DNA of 64,000 nt. Origin: Nymphaea colorata (taxonomy: Eukaryota > Streptophyta > Magnoliopsida > Nymphaeales > Nymphaeaceae). The notes beneath the pieces are model-generated. The model worked only from the letters and a program-made list of their open reading frames with translations, made no database searches and was not told the origin of the DNA. The stretch covers positions 3,480,704 through 3,544,703 of the forward strand of contig NC_045139.1 of NCBI RefSeq assembly GCF_008831285.2. The letters run 5' to 3'. The position numbers were made by a program, and so were the translations under genes. Shown here piece by piece: positions 51,180 through 61,641 of this stretch (the stretch's first letter is position 1; each line of letters opens with the position of its first letter).

Positions 51180-53760
51180 CCGGGGAAGAGATTATAAAGA
51201 GAAATGGTCCCACTCTAGTTTGACCAACTTTGCATGGGAACTAACACCATACTTCTTGTCTCCTCTCCTGAACTTCTAAGACTGAATATGCAAGTCTACG
51301 GAACTGAGCAAGGGACTCTATATCTTCTGAGAATACCTGCTAGGAGACAATTAGGTTTCCTCATCTTGATTATCCAGTCTCTGGAGGAGCAATTGGTGGC
51401 AACTTCCTCCCTCTCTAGAATCTATTTTCTACAACGATAGACGCACACCAAGAAGCTCTAGGGATCACGTCTGAAGACCAGAAGCTTTCCTCCATCCTTT
51501 CACTGGGGATTTGGTTCTCATCAACTTCAAATGCTCGCATGATCTACTTTAATGGAAGGGAAAGCTGACCACCAGATTCTATCTACTTTCTCACATCTAG
51601 TCAACTCACGAGGAGCAAGTGGCGGAAGATCTCATCTGATCCAATCCCCCACACTCCTAGCAACCATCCCCTCTCTAATGACCATCTTATAACCTTCCCC
51701 ACTTTATCGAAATCCTCTGGACTAATTAAGTTTATCAGCACATCTTATCCCCATAGCTCTGCGCCACAACTTGATTTCCTTATTTCACATAAAACCAAGT
51801 TGAGGTAAATGTGACAACCTTTTTGAATGATTTAATTCCATATCCTTGCACATGTACGCTTTGAGATTACCTAATAAAAAGGGAGACCAAAGTAGTTACT
51901 CAGCACCCTACCTTCTTGCCACTGAAAGATGGAGAAAATATGCATCTTTCTCTGCTCCATGTAACCTGAGTGCCAGAAAAGCTTGGGATTCTTTGAATTC
52001 ACTGCCATCATAGCTTTCTCTTCAAACTCTCTCTGAACTGCTTAACTACATGAGCACTACTTTTTCGCCTTCACAGAAAAGCAAAATATCATCTACAAAG
52101 AAAAGAGAGTGAAGACAGCTAAACCTCTAGGAGCTCTTGAAAGCTGGAGTCTTCCACCATCCATCCGTTCCTCCCTGCACATGCCTTGCTGATGCTTCCA
52201 TTGTCAGAATAAATACATAACGGGAGAGGGGAGCCTTTTTGTCAGATTCCTCTACTCGTCTCAATATAAACTTCCATTCACTAGTACTACCATCTAAACC
52301 AACACACAGCAGAATCCTCTTCACTGAACCTTGAGAGAAACTCAGAACCTCCAAAAAATTCCTTAGAAACTTCCAATTTAGCTGCTCATATGCCTTGGAT
52401 AAATCTAATTTCATGCTCATGGAAGACCCCTTCGATGCCTGCAAGAAATGAAATATTTCTTGAGAAAGGATTACAATATATACAATGAATGACCCTTCCT
52501 TGGACGAAAGCTCCTTGAATTACCCCAACCACCAGCTTAGGCATCATGGGTTTAATCCTACTAGCAATCACCTTTGAGGTGAATAGTCAAGGAACTACAT
52601 GGAGAAATAGGTCAATAAACCGAAAAAATTTGAACTCCTTGTTTGTTTGGAACAAGAACAGAAGCATTCAGTTGATCGTTTTGACGAGTTTTCTAGAGAA
52701 GAAAAAATTGTGGATGGTTACATCACTACAAAGAACTGCCCAAAACTTCTTAAATCCTGCATTAGCGGAACCAAAAGTTGTAGTTCCACTCCCTCTCCAA
52801 AAAACGAGGTAAAAAATTTAGCATGTTCTCACTACTCTTTTCTGTATTCTTTCATTCTTTGATTAATAAGCGAGGGATGCCAGCTCCCAGCAGATTTGCT
52901 CGGGAATTAGCATGTTCTAGGTCTGCATCTTTCCGATCCATGCCGTAGGTTCTAGTAAATGACATAATGCCTCATCTAGCCCATATAGCTGCTCAAAGGA
53001 TTTCCAAGCCTTACTAATACTTTCTCAATCAATTAATAACGAGCCCATCTGATCAAGGAGCTCCAATTGTCACTTGCCTTTTACGCAAACTTGGTAGAAT
53101 TAAAAAAAAAAACGAAGTGGAAACTAACATTATCTTCTCAACGAGCTGTTTATTAAATGAAATCACTTTTTTTAATACAAAATGATAAAAGTACCCCTCA
53201 TAAAGAACCACTCTTCCCTTAGATGGAAAAAAGACATTTTTCTTCCTAAAAGGGATTTTTTTTTTTTCATTTTATATCAACAACTAATATTTTGTTTTGT
53301 TAGGTAGTTCTTTAAGAATTTCTCTTAAAGTTGAGCGTCTATTTGTTAGCCTTCAAAAGTTGTATGGTAGTTTGTTATTGCCGACATGTTACGCAATTTG
53401 TTCAAATTTGTATTTTTATCTCTATCTTAATCCTCCAATGGCGTTCTTCTTCATGAATTTGTCTGGTTCTTGCTGAAACACTTTCTCTAGATTCCTTGAA
53501 TTCAAAGATATACGAAAAACCTGCTACGCTTCTTTGCAAAGGATTTCTTCAAGCTTCTTCTCTTCATTGTCCACTCTCACCAGAAACTTCCCATTACCTA
53601 TGATACAAGATCTAAGGTTTGTAAGCCTTTTCCACAACTTCTTTAAGAGCCCAAAGAATGAAAGGGTAAGCCATTGAGGGTCTTCATAATCCACCAACGA
53701 TGCGACCGATCAAAGCAAACTGGAATGACATGCATGTTCATCTTCTTGTTTCACCATTCT
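51180..53760 (-). mobile_element. Decayed non-LTR retrotransposon (LINE) with DUF4283-like and RT remnants
   Basis: On the minus strand, reading right to left, broken frames between about 53740 and 53500 give fragments like LIGRIVGG, FILWALKEVVEKAYKP and GNGKFLVRVDNEEEKL, which resemble the DUF4283 region of plant LINE ORF1. Farther on, 52571-52400 gives IASRIKPMMPKLVVGVIQGA followed by FVQGR, 52410-52330 gives KLDLSKAYEQLNWKFLRNFL, and 52112-52086 gives LFFVDDILLF, the reverse-transcriptase active-site motif with FVDD in place of FADD. YFGLP near 51870 matches the 'YLGLP' block after the palm. Frames shift several times and stops interrupt them, so the copy is inactive. The endonuclease domain expected at 52600-53500 was not recognised. 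Ends and target duplication are undefined. Confidence 0.7.
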
Positions 53761-53886
53761 GCCGAATGGAGCTCTTTCTTTCTCTTCTCTATTTACAAAT
53801 GTCGAAGGAGTCATATTTACTACTCTCTAGTCTTTGTTAATTAAAGGGCTAGAGGACCCCCTTCCATTGGAAAAAAAAGATATTTA

Positions 53887-54090
53887 GGACGTGTTTGGTT
53901 TATGGTGGATCTGAGATCCCGGATAATATGAGATCTCCATCTCAGGTTTATAGCTTTAAGGTCAGACACCTCCATTCAATCTTAAATCTAAGATTTTTAC
54001 ATGTAACTTGGATTTAAGATCATTGGTTTAAACAAACTAAAGATCCTACAATACACACCTTTGAATGCAAATTCATAGTTAATCAAACAC
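53887..54090 (-). mobile_element. Copy B of the dispersed MITE-like repeat
   Basis: Its left end 'ggacgtgtttggttta' and right end 'gttaatcaaacactact' are imperfect inverted repeats. In reverse complement the central block 'ttacatgtaaaaatcttaga' with 'ttgaatggagg' matches copy A (about 222-362) and copy C (about 60540-60605). Confidence 0.55.
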
Positions 54091-54848
54091 TACTCACTGT
54101 CTATATGATAACGAAGAGGCACCAAGAAGCTATGAATTGCATGTAAGTCTGACAAATTTCTTAATCTTACAAGAAGCAATGGTTATACTGAACAAAGACA
54201 GAGGAAGGTAAGGATCAGGAATTATTACACGGAGAAAATCAGCTTCTCTACTTCCAAGTAGTAATCACTATAAATACGATCCGCGTTTCCCATACGAGCA
54301 GAAATAAAGGCAGAGGTCATGTTCTTGTCTGTTTATATCATGTCAGACAGGCGTACAGTACGAGAGACAATCGGCCTCGCAAAATTAAACGTTTGGCATG
54401 GCTACATTGCTATCATATTGTGTGCATGTGTTGCAGCCCAGCAGTGAGCTAGGCAATTAGGCAGCTATTTGTATGCGTGAGATTGGGTCGAACTGTCTGG
54501 TAGTCAGCTTTAATTGTGCTGTAAACATCAGTTACTATCAAGAAAATATATGGTATCAGCCTTAGTTCTATATTAATATCATATTAAAAACGAACATAAA
54601 AAAACGTGTTCCTTTTGTGTTTTTTAGTTTCTTTTATTTTTTGGCCTTATATATATGTGTGTGTGTGTGTGTTTAGTACCAGATTTTTTTTTTTATATTT
54701 TCTCACATGTTCTTTTAGGATATTTCCTTTCTTAACTTTTTTTAGAACATTTGAACATTTTCTCCACATTTTTCTGAGAAAAAAACCTGACCTGAAAAAA
54801 AAGCCTTACCTTTTAATACCTTAAAAGGATATTTGATATTTGTGACAA

Positions 54849-54850
<2 letters not shown>

Positions 54851-54915
<65 letters not shown>
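54851..54915. repeat. (TA)n microsatellite
   Basis: About 32 uninterrupted TA units. Confidence 0.95.
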
Positions 54916-54918
<3 letters not shown>

Positions 54919-55745
54919 CATACAAGTTTTTGAAGATTTTAGAAATCTTTGATGCGAAACTTTTGTTACAAATCTTATCACAGGGATGAAATTGTTATGA
55001 TTTGGATACGAACCTCGCCCATTTGAGTGACCCAAACGTCATGTTAAAATATTGGTTAGCATCATAACTAGTTTCATAAACCTTAGTCATGATTTTGTTT
55101 CTGGGATTTTTTGTCACTTTCAGCAGCTAGGAATGATTGTCAGAAATCTAAACAAAAATGGGCTCTAGGCCCGGATCGAGGCCGGAACCTTGCAGTTTAG
55201 AGTTCAGATTGAAGAAGGGTGGTAAATCTTGTAGCTTCATCATCTTCTATTATTTTCTGTCATTCACTTTTCCGTTGATGTAAGTGGGACAAAGGAATGA
55301 AACTTGGTTATATACAATCAGTATACCAAAGTACATATTTACAAAAGGTTGCATGTTTCTTGATCTTACATCGGTTTTTGAAGATGCCCTCTCTATATTG
55401 ATCTCGGATTCTTCGATAATTTCAGCTGCTGTGGCCCCACTGAGATCCAATTATTGCTTCTCTTCCATTCTCCTCCTAAATGCTCTCCAATCATAAGAAA
55501 ATCAGTTCTTTTGTGGGAAAAAACATGATTGATGAGCTATGTCTTATCATGGTTGTTGCGGTGTGTTATGAACAAGCGCGCCAGAATTTTTTGTTATGAG
55601 GGGGCCGAATTATAGTTTTAAAATTTGAACAAGAGTTAGAAATATGATTTCCAAATTTGTATATAGGACAAATAACATTTTATAAAATTTACATGTAAAC
55701 TTTTGGGCACTCAACTTATTATATAGTCGGGCCTGATGTTTTATT

Positions 55746-56417
55746 TAGGGCTGCACACGAGCCGAGCTGAGCCTGTGCTTGGCCAGCTCGAGCTCGAAAA
55801 ATACTCGAGCTCAGCTCGAGCCGAGCTCCTTATAACAAGCTCGAGCTCAACTCGTTTAGTTCAATTACTTCAGAGCTTTCGGCTGTCCCCAATTCGCTTA
55901 ACAAGAAGTAAGAGTTGGGAAGGGGAGAAAGAGGGGAGCCGGCCGCTCAGCTCCTTCAACCTCTGGATACTTCAGAGCTCTTCGGCTGTCCCCACTTCGC
56001 TCAACAAGAAGTAGGAGTTGGGAAGAGGAGAAAGAGGGGAGCTGGCCGCTCAGCTCCTTCTCAACCTCTGGACTCCATTTGTTGCTGCGAAGGAGGTCCG
56101 CCACAAGCTCGACTGGAGAAGTATCAACGCTGAGGGAGCGATGAGAGAAGCTTCCGTTTCTGCGTTGAAGCAGAGAAGAGGAAGGAAGGAGGCCAAGCGA
56201 CGTATTCCTCATCCGGCGTCGCCGGAGGACTCACTGGACTCACGCCAAGGTGTTCTCTAAGAAGATTTGTCTCCAAACAATTTCTAGAGGGCATCAAACA
56301 TCCCCAAAGTATACTTTTATTAAGATAACAAGGGAAACGAAAAACTCTCGTTTGTGAAGACGAGAAGTTGAGAAGGGAAAGAGCCGACGGAAGAGAGAGA
56401 TTAGTTTGAAAGACGGA

Positions 56418-56502
<85 letters not shown>

Positions 56503-56665
56503 TGCCCTCGGTAAACAGTTTTTACCTTAAACCGGTGAACCGGTTTGATGAACTGGTTTATACAATTCAGTTAAATAACAAGTCGAGTTGAGTTTAAACG
56601 AGTCGAGTTCTTGCAACTCGAACTCGACTCGTTTATAGTTTTCGAGCTCGAGCCCAAGTTTTGCA
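55746..56665. mobile_element. Composite GAGCTCGAG-ended element with internal duplication and (TA)n
   Basis: The left end 'agggctgcacacgagccgag' is followed by dense GAGCTCGAG/CTCGAGC repeats. The right end ('gagtcgagtt...actcgactcgtttatagttttcgagctcgagccc') is largely their inverse. This fits a hAT-like non-autonomous transposon with long subterminal inverted repeats. The interior holds a direct duplication of about 103 bp (units starting at about 55867 and 55969, each with 'ttcggctgtcccca(a/c)ttcgc' and 'gagaaagaggggagc') and about 40 TA units (56420-56499). Short open frames inside on both strands are products of the duplicated unit and are not called. Confidence 0.55.
56420..56499. repeat. 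(TA)n microsatellite
   Basis: About 40 uninterrupted TA units inside the composite element. Confidence 0.95.
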
Positions 56666-56667
56666 TC

Positions 56668-56960
56668 TTTGTTGGGTCTCTATGTCGCTGCCACCTTGGC
56701 GGAACACTGTTCTACTAACAGCCTTAAGCCAGACGTATCCTCGTTGGGTCTCTATATCACTGCCGCCTTGGCGGAACATGCTGCACACTTGCTTCCTGCC
56801 TGCCCATTCGAGCTATGCCCCTTGGCTTGCATGTAGAGCTCACCCCTTTTTGGTTCATGAGCATAGCCCTTCGCAGGTCGAACTGGTGACATGCTGCACA
56901 CTTGCCTCCTGCCTGCCCATTTGAGCTATGCTCCTTGGGCGGGCATGCTGTTGATACTGT
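56668..56960 (+). repeat. Interleaved local direct repeats
   Basis: 'gttgggtctctatgtcgctg' at about 56673 recurs at about 56743 with 'ccttggcggaaca' following each. 'catgctgcacacttgcttcc' at about 56777 recurs at about 56890 with 'tgcctgcccat(t)cgagctatg' following. The nested pattern suggests repeated local duplication, and open frames on both strands are by-products. Confidence 0.8.
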
Positions 56961-57254
56961 CCTAGTTGGTTCCGCCACTGACTTAATCCAAACTATAACT
57001 ATCCATGATTCCTGAATCTGCTAAGCCTAGTCACCCTCACTTTCTAGTTGCTATATCCAGATCATGTGAGCCTAAATGTTCAATTCGTGTTCACCTTTCT
57101 GAGATAAAGTTCTTTCTGTATCTCTATGTTAACAGTAGCCCTCACCTTTGATGCTTTTTTAATGTCTGCTCTGTGGGGCCACTCCCATAACTTTTGCTTG
57201 AGTGAAGACTAGAAGTTGCCCACAATCACCAGTCCTGCTGGGGTCTTGTTAACG
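56961..57254. other. Intergenic region, nothing recognised
   Basis: Short unique-looking stretch before the TRIM-like element, with no motif or repeat identified. Confidence 0.5.
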
Positions 57255-57674
57255 TGTAACACCCCAGAAGTTTAATCCCGTATCGAAGATTGTGAGGGAT
57301 CTTCAATGGTTTATAAAGGGAGACTTTAATGAGATGATTGTCCTGGTTCCTAACTTTTTTAGGATTGAAACCGAAACTGCTAGGGGACGGGTTGGGATCC
57401 GTCGAACCAGGGGCTCGAGCTCAGGAGTGGGTCGGGTTGTTATAGTAGTATCAGAGCAGGTTCAACACTCGGACCTGGGTACCACACGCGCAGACATGTG
57501 CCTTAAGGGGAGGTGAATTGGAATACCCCAGAAGTTTAGTCTCGTATCGAAAGCTTTAATGAGATGATTGTCCTGGTTTCTAGCCTTTTTAGGATTGAAA
57601 CCGAAACTGTTAGGGGGCGGGTTGGGATCCGTCGAACCAGGGGCCCGAGCCCAGAAGTGGGTCGAGTTGTTATA
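57255..57674 (+). mobile_element. TRIM-like mini LTR retrotransposon
   Basis: Two direct repeats, 57255-57444 and about 57518-57674, start 'tgtaacaccccagaagttta' and 'ttggaataccccagaagttt' and both end 'gttgttata'. The second lacks about 35 bp found in the first ('gattgtgagggatcttcaat' onward). Just after the first repeat is 'gtatcagagc', the usual primer-binding site complementary to initiator Met-tRNA. Just before the second is a purine run, 'aaggggaggtgaa', fitting a polypurine tract. The internal region of about 70 bp has no coding room. LTR-PBS-PPT-LTR within 420 bp matches terminal-repeat retrotransposons in miniature. The element would need proteins from elsewhere, and the missing TG/CA symmetry and target duplication indicate an old copy. 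Confidence 0.75.
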
Positions 57675-59099
57675 TAATGAAACTTCAGACGTTTTCCAAT
57701 CTCTCTCTGGTTTATAAGCTAAATGTATGGTTTGAGATTGGATTTGGACTGATCAAACCAGATCTTTCTAGGGCAGCTGTTACAGATTATCATAAAAAAA
57801 TAATTCAGATCCGTCACAAGTTTTGCATCTGAATCCAAATCCCAGCATGAAACTTACTGAAATACGAAACCCAGATACACAAAAAATCAGATGGTTAGTC
57901 GTGGAATCTGATTCAGTTTTGCCGCATTCTTGTTTAAGCTTGAAGCCGACTTGGAGATTTGGACGACAGGTTCAGTACTTGGTGATTTGTCAAACATGTT
58001 TTCAAACATCTTGTTCTTAGCATTATCTCTTCCAAATTCATCGAGTATTGCACTTCAAGACAAAGACTAGGTTGAGAATATCGACATGTGAGAATTTGAT
58101 GTACATAATGTATCTACATGCCACAGTACTAAACAAAGCGAGTATATTTTTTGGCTTTGAACAATTATCCTATTGAACACTCTCATTTTTTGTTCAAATG
58201 TTTGATAAATCTACTCCTATTTTGGAGCAAATGCATTGACCATTCACACCTTGTTCCTAACGCCAAACGGCCCTAAAACTTGCAACCTTGAAAACACGAT
58301 AACAAAGTACATCTCACTTTCCTCATTAAGTTTCTCTTGATTTGTCAATAAAAACCTAACAAAGCATGTTTTCTTTTACAGATGCGATTAGCAGGATGCT
58401 GACTAGTTTATCTCCAGAAGCACGACCTGGCTACTAAACTCTTGACCTCTTTCAATTCAAATGTTTTAAATCCAAATTAACTCCTAATTGGGTAGTTCAA
58501 AGCTCTTATTGGCTTTACAATTCACATATAGCTGCTAGAAACAGTTTCCTTAGACCATGTTTGATTCTGGGAACGCCTCATTACGGAACAGAGCACCTCA
58601 TTTCCTTCCACACTTTCCATGGTAAACCATGAAACAAGTCATTGCTTAATAACCAAAAGAATATCTATGAAGGTGCAAGCTGCGTTCATGAAGGCCCCAC
58701 AAGGACTTGCTCTCACTTGTTCTGTCCCACCTGTTCCGGAACGTGTCCCTGGTAGCTTCCAACCCTGCGACACACTTCTCCTGTAAAAGAAGTCCTTTCA
58801 AGGGTTTTTTATCATTCAGCTGGTCCCCTCCAATATACCATTGACAAGACGTGGTGCATGTATAAGACAAAGTGCTTTATACTGTGAAGCAAAAAGCCAA
58901 TGCGTTGCCATATTTACAGCAGAAAACAAGGAAGTGAAAGCGATGTAAAATTTGGAAGAAGAGGCTGTAGGAACATCGTCAAAATGAATAGGAGGTAAAC
59001 TGGAAGTCTAAATTGTAGTAAGACATGTAGGGAAAAAGAGAAGAAACAAAAAGGAAATAAGACTGCCAAACGATCAAGAACAAGAAATCAGTCGACAGA
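57675..59099. other. Intergenic region, no gene seen
   Basis: AT-rich DNA. The open frames at 57823-58020 (+) and 58646-58870 (-) have no recognisable domain. The 58240-58290 end 'cgccaaacggccctaa' looks like a MITE terminus, but its partner was not found. Confidence 0.5.
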
Positions 59100-59102
59100 A
59101 AA

Positions 59103-59175
59103 GCAATTTCTCCACCATGTGAGAAGGGAGTTTCCTCACAGTCTTGTCACTTTCGGGAGGATCACCAAGTTTCCC

Positions 59176-59215
<40 letters not shown>

Positions 59216-59562
59216 TTTATTTGTTTATTTATTTGGGAAGGTGAAGTACTCTGGTTGTCTGCAATGCAAATGCCTTGCATGTGTGAGGTGTGGGAGCATG
59301 CAAACAAACACAGTATTTCAGCTCATCATGTATATATATATACTCAGTTGAAATTTCGCTTTCTATAAAGAAAGCTTATCGCATGGTGGAGAAAGTGTGA
59401 GATTTGAGCATGATAAGAGAAATCAACTCCTAGTGTGTGTTTATTTGTAAATATATATACTCAGATAAAAAGTTGGCTTTCTATATAGAAAACTGGGTGA
59501 TCCTCCTGAAAATGACAAGACTGAGGAAACTGCCTTCTTACATGGTGGAGAACGAGTCCTCT
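59103..59562. repeat. Inverted repeat with ~75-bp arms (potential hairpin)
   Basis: The reverse complement of 59103-59182 ('...ggtgatcctcccgaaagtga caagactgtgaggaaactcc...catggtggagaa') matches 59490-59560 ('ggtgatcctcctgaaaatga', 'caagactgaggaaactgcc', 'catggtggagaa') with few changes. The 300-bp loop also carries a diverged direct copy ('actcagttgaaatttcgctttctata' against 'actcagataaaaagttggctttctata'). The transcript of either strand would fold into a long hairpin. It is probably a MITE remnant. Confidence 0.75.
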
Positions 59563-59585
59563 ATGAATGGCTAGAGAAATCAACA

Positions 59586-59586
59586 C

Positions 59587-59641
<55 letters not shown>
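59586..59641. repeat. (TA)n microsatellite
   Basis: About 26 uninterrupted TA units. Confidence 0.95.
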
Positions 59642-59651
<10 letters not shown>

Positions 59652-61052
59652 TTAGATTATTATAAAAACAACATTAAAACCTAAAAAATGATCAATTAAT
59701 ATATACTTTTCATCAACCTTTCATTAATATCATATTGGTAAGGTTAGATTAAAAAAAAAACACTTTAAATATCACATTTAAAGGGTTTGGTTTTGATCCT
59801 GGACCTAATGGTCTGGTTTTTACCCTTATATACACATCTTTGTTACCACTATATGGCGTGTCACCAACTGGCCTGGTGGCGGGGCGGACAAGGGCGGAGT
59901 TAAGATTTTTTTCAAGAGCGGGCTAAACAGTCTAACCTCGAATCCGGTAATATCAAACTAAACCTGAATCTAAAAAATATATTGTACAACTAAATTTTTT
60001 TAATTTTTTTAATGTATTTTTTTTTTTTTGGAGGTGGCCGCGGGTGCTGGTGGATGAGGTAGGGAGGGACTTGAGAAATAAAAGGTTGGGAAGAAAGAAA
60101 TTGTGAAAAAAATAATATAAAATAACAAAGTAAACAACATGTGAACCATTCGATTTAAGGATTGAAAGGTTTAAATATATTGTTTTGACAAATACATACA
60201 AAAGTTATGGTGCAGTTTATATATATATATATATCGTCTGCTTAGGTCTAGAGTTTTGATTTGATTATAAATTGGTGGTTGAGTCACTGACCGTTTTCTT
60301 GACCATTTTAATGAGAAAATTTATTGCCCCAGCGCCCGTTAGCAAAAGATCCATAATGGCTGGACTTTACTCCGGCCCACATACCTGGACTCAGGTCCAT
60401 ACACGACAGTTTTGTTTCCATTATGAGACGGTGTCAGTCTCTCACTGTCCTGACAGTGCCTTTGGCCACCCATTAAAGAATCTATTTTAAGCGTTGATAG
60501 TCTCAAATCATATCCAAGGTTATACTAAAAGATACGTTTTGTAAATCCTCCGTCCACGTTGCATGTAAAAAAATGTGCTGATTTAAAGTTGAATGGAGGA
60601 AATATAACAAAAAAACAAAAAAAATTCTCCCTCCGCCACTTCGTTCTGCATAAAAGCCAAAAATGGCTGTGTCAAAATATCAACTAGTCCATCAACTAAA
60701 TCTACGTGAAAAAAAAAACCTTTTTTTTTCATTTACCCCCTAGGCCATCCAGTTGCTCTCTCTCTCTCTCATGTGTGATGTGAGCCAAATGAGGTCAGCA
60801 AAAGATACCCGACATAATGCAGAGGGTGCTAAATGCTTAATGCAGAGGGTGCTTCTGTGCTGCTGCTATTTTGATACGGGCCTGCCTAATTGAACCTTTG
60901 AGCAGATCAGATCTTCGAAAGCTCGTGCGAAGGTAAATAAGTTGAGCTTTGGACGATCTTATTTGACATTTTTTCGACTCATTAATAGAATTTTGGTCTC
61001 TATAAAGTAAAAACTCTCTCAGTTTAATCTGAAATTGGAATTTTCATTTCAG
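59642..61052. other. Intergenic region and probable promoter of the NAL1-type gene
   Basis: It contains copy 3 of the GGGGCGGAG family (59888-60060) and copy C of the MITE-like family (about 60490-60605). The 3' part is probably the promoter and leader of the gene starting at 61642. A possible leader intron runs from 'gcgaag|gtaaat' (about 60931) to 'tttcatttcag' (61052). Confidence 0.45.
59888..60060 (+). mobile_element. Dispersed 'GGGCGGAGTTAAGATTTTT' element, copy 3
   Basis: It starts 'aagggcggagttaagatttt', continues with 'gagcgggctaaacagtctaacctcgaatccgg' and an A/T-rich block, and ends near 'ggaggtggccgcgggt', in the same block order as the copies at 10966 and 13870. Confidence 0.55.
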
Positions 61053-61139
61053 ATGTGTAATCATCAAGAAATCTCAGTGCCTACAGAAGGCAAAGTTTTT
61101 GAAAAGTTGCCAGGGGCAGTTACGGAGAGCCAATACTAG
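61053..61139 (+). other. 28-codon upstream ORF in the leader of the NAL1-type gene
   Basis: An ATG directly after an acceptor-like 'ttttcatttcag' opens a frame reading MCNHQEISVPTEGKVFEKLP and eight more residues, ending at TAG (61137-61139). If the preceding intron is real, this is the first ATG of the leader and lies about 500 bases before the main start. It could be a regulatory uORF or a small coding exon of another transcript. Confidence 0.35.
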
Positions 61140-61641
61140 TTAAGCACAGCCAGAGCGCTTTTTTCTCGTGGTGGTGTGACTTTGTTAGATCCATTGAGCG
61201 AGTTTGAACGTCTTCTTTACGTCTTTCTCTTTCTCTCTTTTTCTACTTTATGAATGTTGTGATCTTGCAAAGTACAAAACAATCTTTGGAAACGCCCTTT
61301 GCGTAATAATCCTGCCTCTTGGAAGATAAACGCCCAGCCAAAACCAGAAAGAAAAAGTACATTTCTCTGTCACTTTTTGCGTCAATTCTGCCCCATCATG
61401 GGGTGCATCGTTTTGTCAATTATGACGAACGTATTGGCATTGAATCACCAGTACGCTCTGAAAAGGATCTGTGTGGAGTCTGTGCACCATTTACTACCCT
61501 CCCTTCCTTTTTGTAGGACCAACGCCACAACTACCACCCTCCCTTCTCTGCTTCTTCTGCTCATTCGTTTCTCATACATGGCGTCCCCAAGACTTCGGAA
61601 TCGCATTTGGGCAGCCAGCACCCATAGACAGGCGCCTCCTT

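Larger units (their letters stand above)
53761..55734. other. Intergenic region, no gene seen
   Basis: It includes copy B of the dispersed MITE-like family (53887-54090) and a (TA)n tract (54851-54915). The GT-rich and T-rich stretch at 54600-54770 has no supported coding frame. Part of the 55580-55640 stretch ('gcgccagaattttttgttat', 'gggggccgaatt') resembles the dispersed GGGGCGGAG family. Confidence 0.5.

Noticed and set aside
55898-56260. Proline/Ser/Arg-rich ORFs on both strands
   Set aside because: They arise from the tandemly duplicated cargo of the composite element and have no independent support.
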